A stretch of 60,000 nt of DNA from Adiantum capillus-veneris (lineage: Eukaryota > Streptophyta > Polypodiopsida > Polypodiales > Pteridaceae): positions 16,058,912 to 16,118,911 of the forward strand of contig CM043965.1 of NCBI GenBank assembly GCA_014529385.2, written 5' to 3'. Position numbers and translations under genes: made by a program. The notes beneath the pieces are model-generated. The model saw only the letters and a list, made by a program, of their open reading frames with translations, had not been told where the DNA came from and did not search any database. Shown here piece by piece: positions 56,841-60,000 of the stretch. How positions within the stretch are numbered: the first letter of the stretch is position 1; the number at the start of each line of letters is the position of its first letter.

Positions 56841-57840
56841 TTGTCAATGCATATGACCTAACAAGAAAACAAAGAAAAACATAATACTAGTTTTTGAGAA
56901 AAATTGGACAGAGCTTCCTTTATACATAGGTCAATATTTCAAAACAAACCCATTAGCCATTTAAGGCACCTCACAGGAGGATTTGAAATTCTAACCAAAT
57001 TGTTGTAAAGAGTGAATACTTCTCATCCACGACTCAAAACATTGGAACATCAACTCAAAAGTTTCCATCAAAACATGATGAGAACCATATGAAAATAACA
57101 AGACATGAATTTCAATTCTAACATCAATGCTACAAATTTCTCAATTCCTATGATTAGTCACATTCATTGTCGATGTAGACTTTCCCCCTCCAACGCATTG
57201 TCAATGCATATGACCTAACAAGAAAACAAAGAAAAACATAATACTAGTTTTTGAGAAAAATTGGACAGAGCTTCCTTTGTACATAGGTCAATATTTCAAA
57301 ACAAACCCATTAGCCATTTAAGACACCTCACAGGAGGATTTGAAATTCTAACCAAATTGTTGTAAAGAGTGAATACTTCTCATCCACGACTCAAAACATT
57401 GGAACATCAACTCAAAAGTTTCCATCAAAACATGATGAGAACCATATGAAAATAACAAGACATGAATTTCAATTCTAACATCAATGCTACTGATTAGTCA
57501 CATTCATTGTCGATGTAGACTTTCCCCCTCCAACACATTGTCAATGCATATGACCTAACAAGAAAACAAAGAAAAACATAATACTAGTTTTTGAGAAAAA
57601 TTGGACAAAGCTTCCTTTGTACATAGGTCAATATTTCAAAACAAACCCATTAGCCATTTAAGGCACCTCACGGGAGGATTTGAAATTCTAACCAAATTGT
57701 TATAAAGAGTGAATACTTCTCATCCACGACTCAAAACATTGGAACATCAACTCAAAAGTTTCCATCAAAACATGACAAGGACCATATGCTACAAATCCCT
57801 CAATTCTCACACTCATCGTCGATGTAGACATTCCGTCTCC
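56841..57840. repeat. About 350-bp tandem repeat, nearly three units
   Basis: Units begin TGTCAATGCATATGACCTAA at 56841, 57199 and 57539 (358 and 340 bp apart). Unit 2 lacks a 24-bp piece. The third unit ends in the last exon of the downstream minus-strand gene; the homologous ends of units 1 and 2 carry the related TCGATGTAGACTTTCC. The copies are nearly identical, so amplification is recent. Confidence 0.92.
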
Positions 57841-60000
57841 GACATGTCTCACAGATTTCAGAATTGTATCGCATGTCCGCTTCCATGCTCCGAGCCATCT
57901 CCTCAGCGTAGACAGTGCTCTCTGCTACGAAGCATGGTGGACGCATACCTACTCGATGAACCATAAATAGCACAGAGTAAAGACACTGTAACAAAAGAGG
58001 CACGGTTAGAGAAAGCAACAACATAAATCATTAGAGTATTAATACAAAGCAAGTGTGTCACCTCAATAGGACCGCCAAAACTCTCAAAATGACCATAGGC
58101 TCCATGATGGAGTACTACAATACGTCGATGAACAACCAGCTCTGCAGCACGACAAAACCTCTCCACCCACCCAATGGCCTCTCCTGTTCAAAGCATTAAT
58201 TATTACAAACACTTACAATGATTATTACTATCTTATGGCATGATCATAAACAAAAGGATCTCACCCAACGTAGACACCATGATTAGAAGCCAGCCTGAAT
58301 CTGCTAGCGTCGAGAATGCCAAATGAAATCCAGCACGCACATGATCCTCACTGCAAATGTCCCAGTGAGGTAGAGTAGAGGAGCCTACTAGAGACCCACC
58401 AAAGGGGAGATCCAAGAAAATGAAATCAGCAGCCCATGGAACGGCTCTCCCCGCGCGAGTATATAGTGTAGCCTCCGAACGTGCCCGTGAAAGATGCTCA
58501 TGTACAGGGATCCATATGGGATTCCGGACTCCCGCTCTGAAGTCTGTAGCAATGGCAATGTAGTCCCCCACTATGGCCATGCACCGTGTGTCAACAAAAC
58601 TGGATATGTTTTGTAGTGGAGACTCCACAAGATAAACAAATGAGATAGTCTTCCTAGCCATGATGGTGCGAGAAGACATTGGAACATCACAACAAGATAA
58701 AATTAGTCATCTATGAAGCATATTTTTGGAAAGCACTAACAAACTTTTATAAGACATACTAGGCATTGAGCCCACATCCTCCTCTACGATCGTATCCACA
58801 AATGTTTCCTTTTCCTTTTGAGAGTTGCGTGCATCTTAAACAAAACATTTTAAGTCAAAATACTACTAACTTATGGTTGTTTGGCATACCAAAGAGTGAA
58901 ACATACCTGCATGCCGTGCCTCTCGTCTATCTGCTGGTGGATTTTGTATCACAGCATCCCTCGACATCGTGTCATGCAGCTCTCTTTCACGACCAAGAAC
59001 ATGACCTTTTTCCATATCTATCCACCACGGGCAATTTTCAATCTCCCATGCACTCAAGGTGCATACTAGAGGGGTACATGCATGTGTCTTGAGTAGCCAT
59101 CTGAGTCCACTGTGTTGCCAAAAAAGGCATGGCATGCAACACATTCTTGAATACCAAAAACATAAAGAATCTACAATGAACAGCTAACAAGTTACATGAA
59201 GCTCATCACATAAACATAACAAATTAATAAATTGTTCACCTGAAAGACAAACGTTGTGCTGCCATTCGCAATGTATCTACCTTCTTCAATGCCTACTTCT
59301 CCACATCCTTCGTCTTTGCTCCAAGAGACACTTCAATTGGAAACAAAAAGGGCCTAGCTTCAAATTTTATCTCCTCAAAATAGAATGCGAGGGTAGAGTC
59401 ATGTGGCAAAGGCACAACGCCAGGCACATCCATAAGATCTGACACAATCTGAAATGCTCTTTCAAAGACTCGTGCCAAAAAACCCTCTCTACGAAGCCAC
59501 CTACAAGTCCAAAAAGAGTGAGAGAGAAAAAAGACAGTACAACAAATTCAAGATTAATTATCAAGGATCATCTTACATGCGGAAGACGTGATCTCCTTTC
59601 TTAAGACCATATGCACCCCTTGTAATCTTGTTTGCCTCAAGCAAAGAAATCCAATGAATCTTGTTTTGAACGGGAGCATCTTGGAGTGCTATTAAGTTCA
59701 ATTTCTCCAATGTAGCCCAGCTATCATTACCCCATTTCAGAGACAAAACCCTTGCTAACCAATCCGTCCCAAGGTTGGGGTCCACAATGTTAAGTAACTG
59801 CAATATGAGTATAAAAATGACAATTACTCTAATTACATATTGTACCATTCGCCACAAACAAAGAGTAGATACAAACAAATAAAGTACCTTCCCAATACGA
59901 TCTTGATATTTGTGTGTGATCTCTTGGTGAATTCTCTCCTCCTCCTTTTTGAAGTCTTCGTCAGACAAACCATGCTTCACATTCGATATTCTCTTCTCTT
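57800..60000 (-). CDS. Methyltransferase-like protein, multi-exon, partial, one in-frame TAG
   Basis: Runs off the right edge. Exons with GT-AG borders: beyond 60000 to 59888; 59797-59577; 59500-59240; 59145-58907; 58834-58760; about 58670-58265; 58183-58062; 57985-57800. Phases agree except at the uncertain junction before the 58.67-kb exon. The part near the C-terminus contains DFIFLDLPFGGS, HWD, FHLAFSTLADSGWLLIMVST, and RRIVVLHHGAYGHFESFGG. This fits motif IV (D-x-P-F/Y/W) and the following strands of amino-group SAM-dependent methyltransferases (DNA/RNA N6-adenine or tRNA N2 type); motif I was not located. The terminus has CETCRRRNVYIDDECEN. TAG at 59293-59295 interrupts exon 3, with clear in-frame continuation (ALKKVDTLRMAAQRLSF). 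Substrate unknown. Confidence 0.5.

Overview
Nuclear DNA of a land plant, most likely a fern or related seedless plant (inference). Support: a spliced aldo-keto reductase gene of plant type, a plant A BOUT DE SOUFFLE-like carrier fragment, PPR repeats in a style I associate with fern and lycophyte genomes, Ty1-copia and chromovirus retroelements, and very abundant GA/TC microsatellites. Little of the window is host gene; most of it is mobile DNA of different ages.

Layout. 0-1.5 kb: the first half of a mitochondrial carrier gene running directly into decayed PPR repeats. 2.2-10.7 kb (minus): one apparently intact five-exon aldo-keto reductase gene (317 aa) whose 6-kb second intron holds a decayed Ty3/gypsy gag; a 337-bp MITE sits just upstream of its start codon. 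11-24 kb: repeat-rich accessory DNA with tandem duplications, tRNA-related SINEs and a GA/TC fold-back palindrome. Within it, at 15.9-17.1 kb, is a decayed HUH-endonuclease (Replitron-like) element. 24.2-40.7 kb (minus): a three-level nest, a copia element inside a chromovirus inside a LINE, with target duplications visible at both insertions. 41.3-42.1 kb: a copia remnant. 42.1-46.4 kb: AT-rich DNA with tandem repeats of about 150 bp.

46.4-55.6 kb is the most unusual part. It looks like one large DNA transposon with two outward-starting, convergent gene blocks. On the plus strand are a multi-exon transposase-like gene and, 141 bp after its stop, a 287-codon histone H3-like gene. The H3 gene keeps the exact H3 N-terminus (MARTKQTAR) and a recognisable H3 histone fold, separated by about 150 codons of novel, acidic sequence. 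On the minus strand are two unrecognised spliced genes. Between the blocks lie two copies of the same 19-bp inverted-repeat hairpin. Several frames carry stops or frameshifts, so this copy is probably decayed.

55.8-56.8 kb: another copia fragment. 56.8-57.8 kb: about 350-bp tandem repeats that include a degenerate copy of the end of the next gene. 57.8-60 kb (minus): a multi-exon gene with a methyltransferase-like motif, running off the window. It may belong to the same or another large mobile element.
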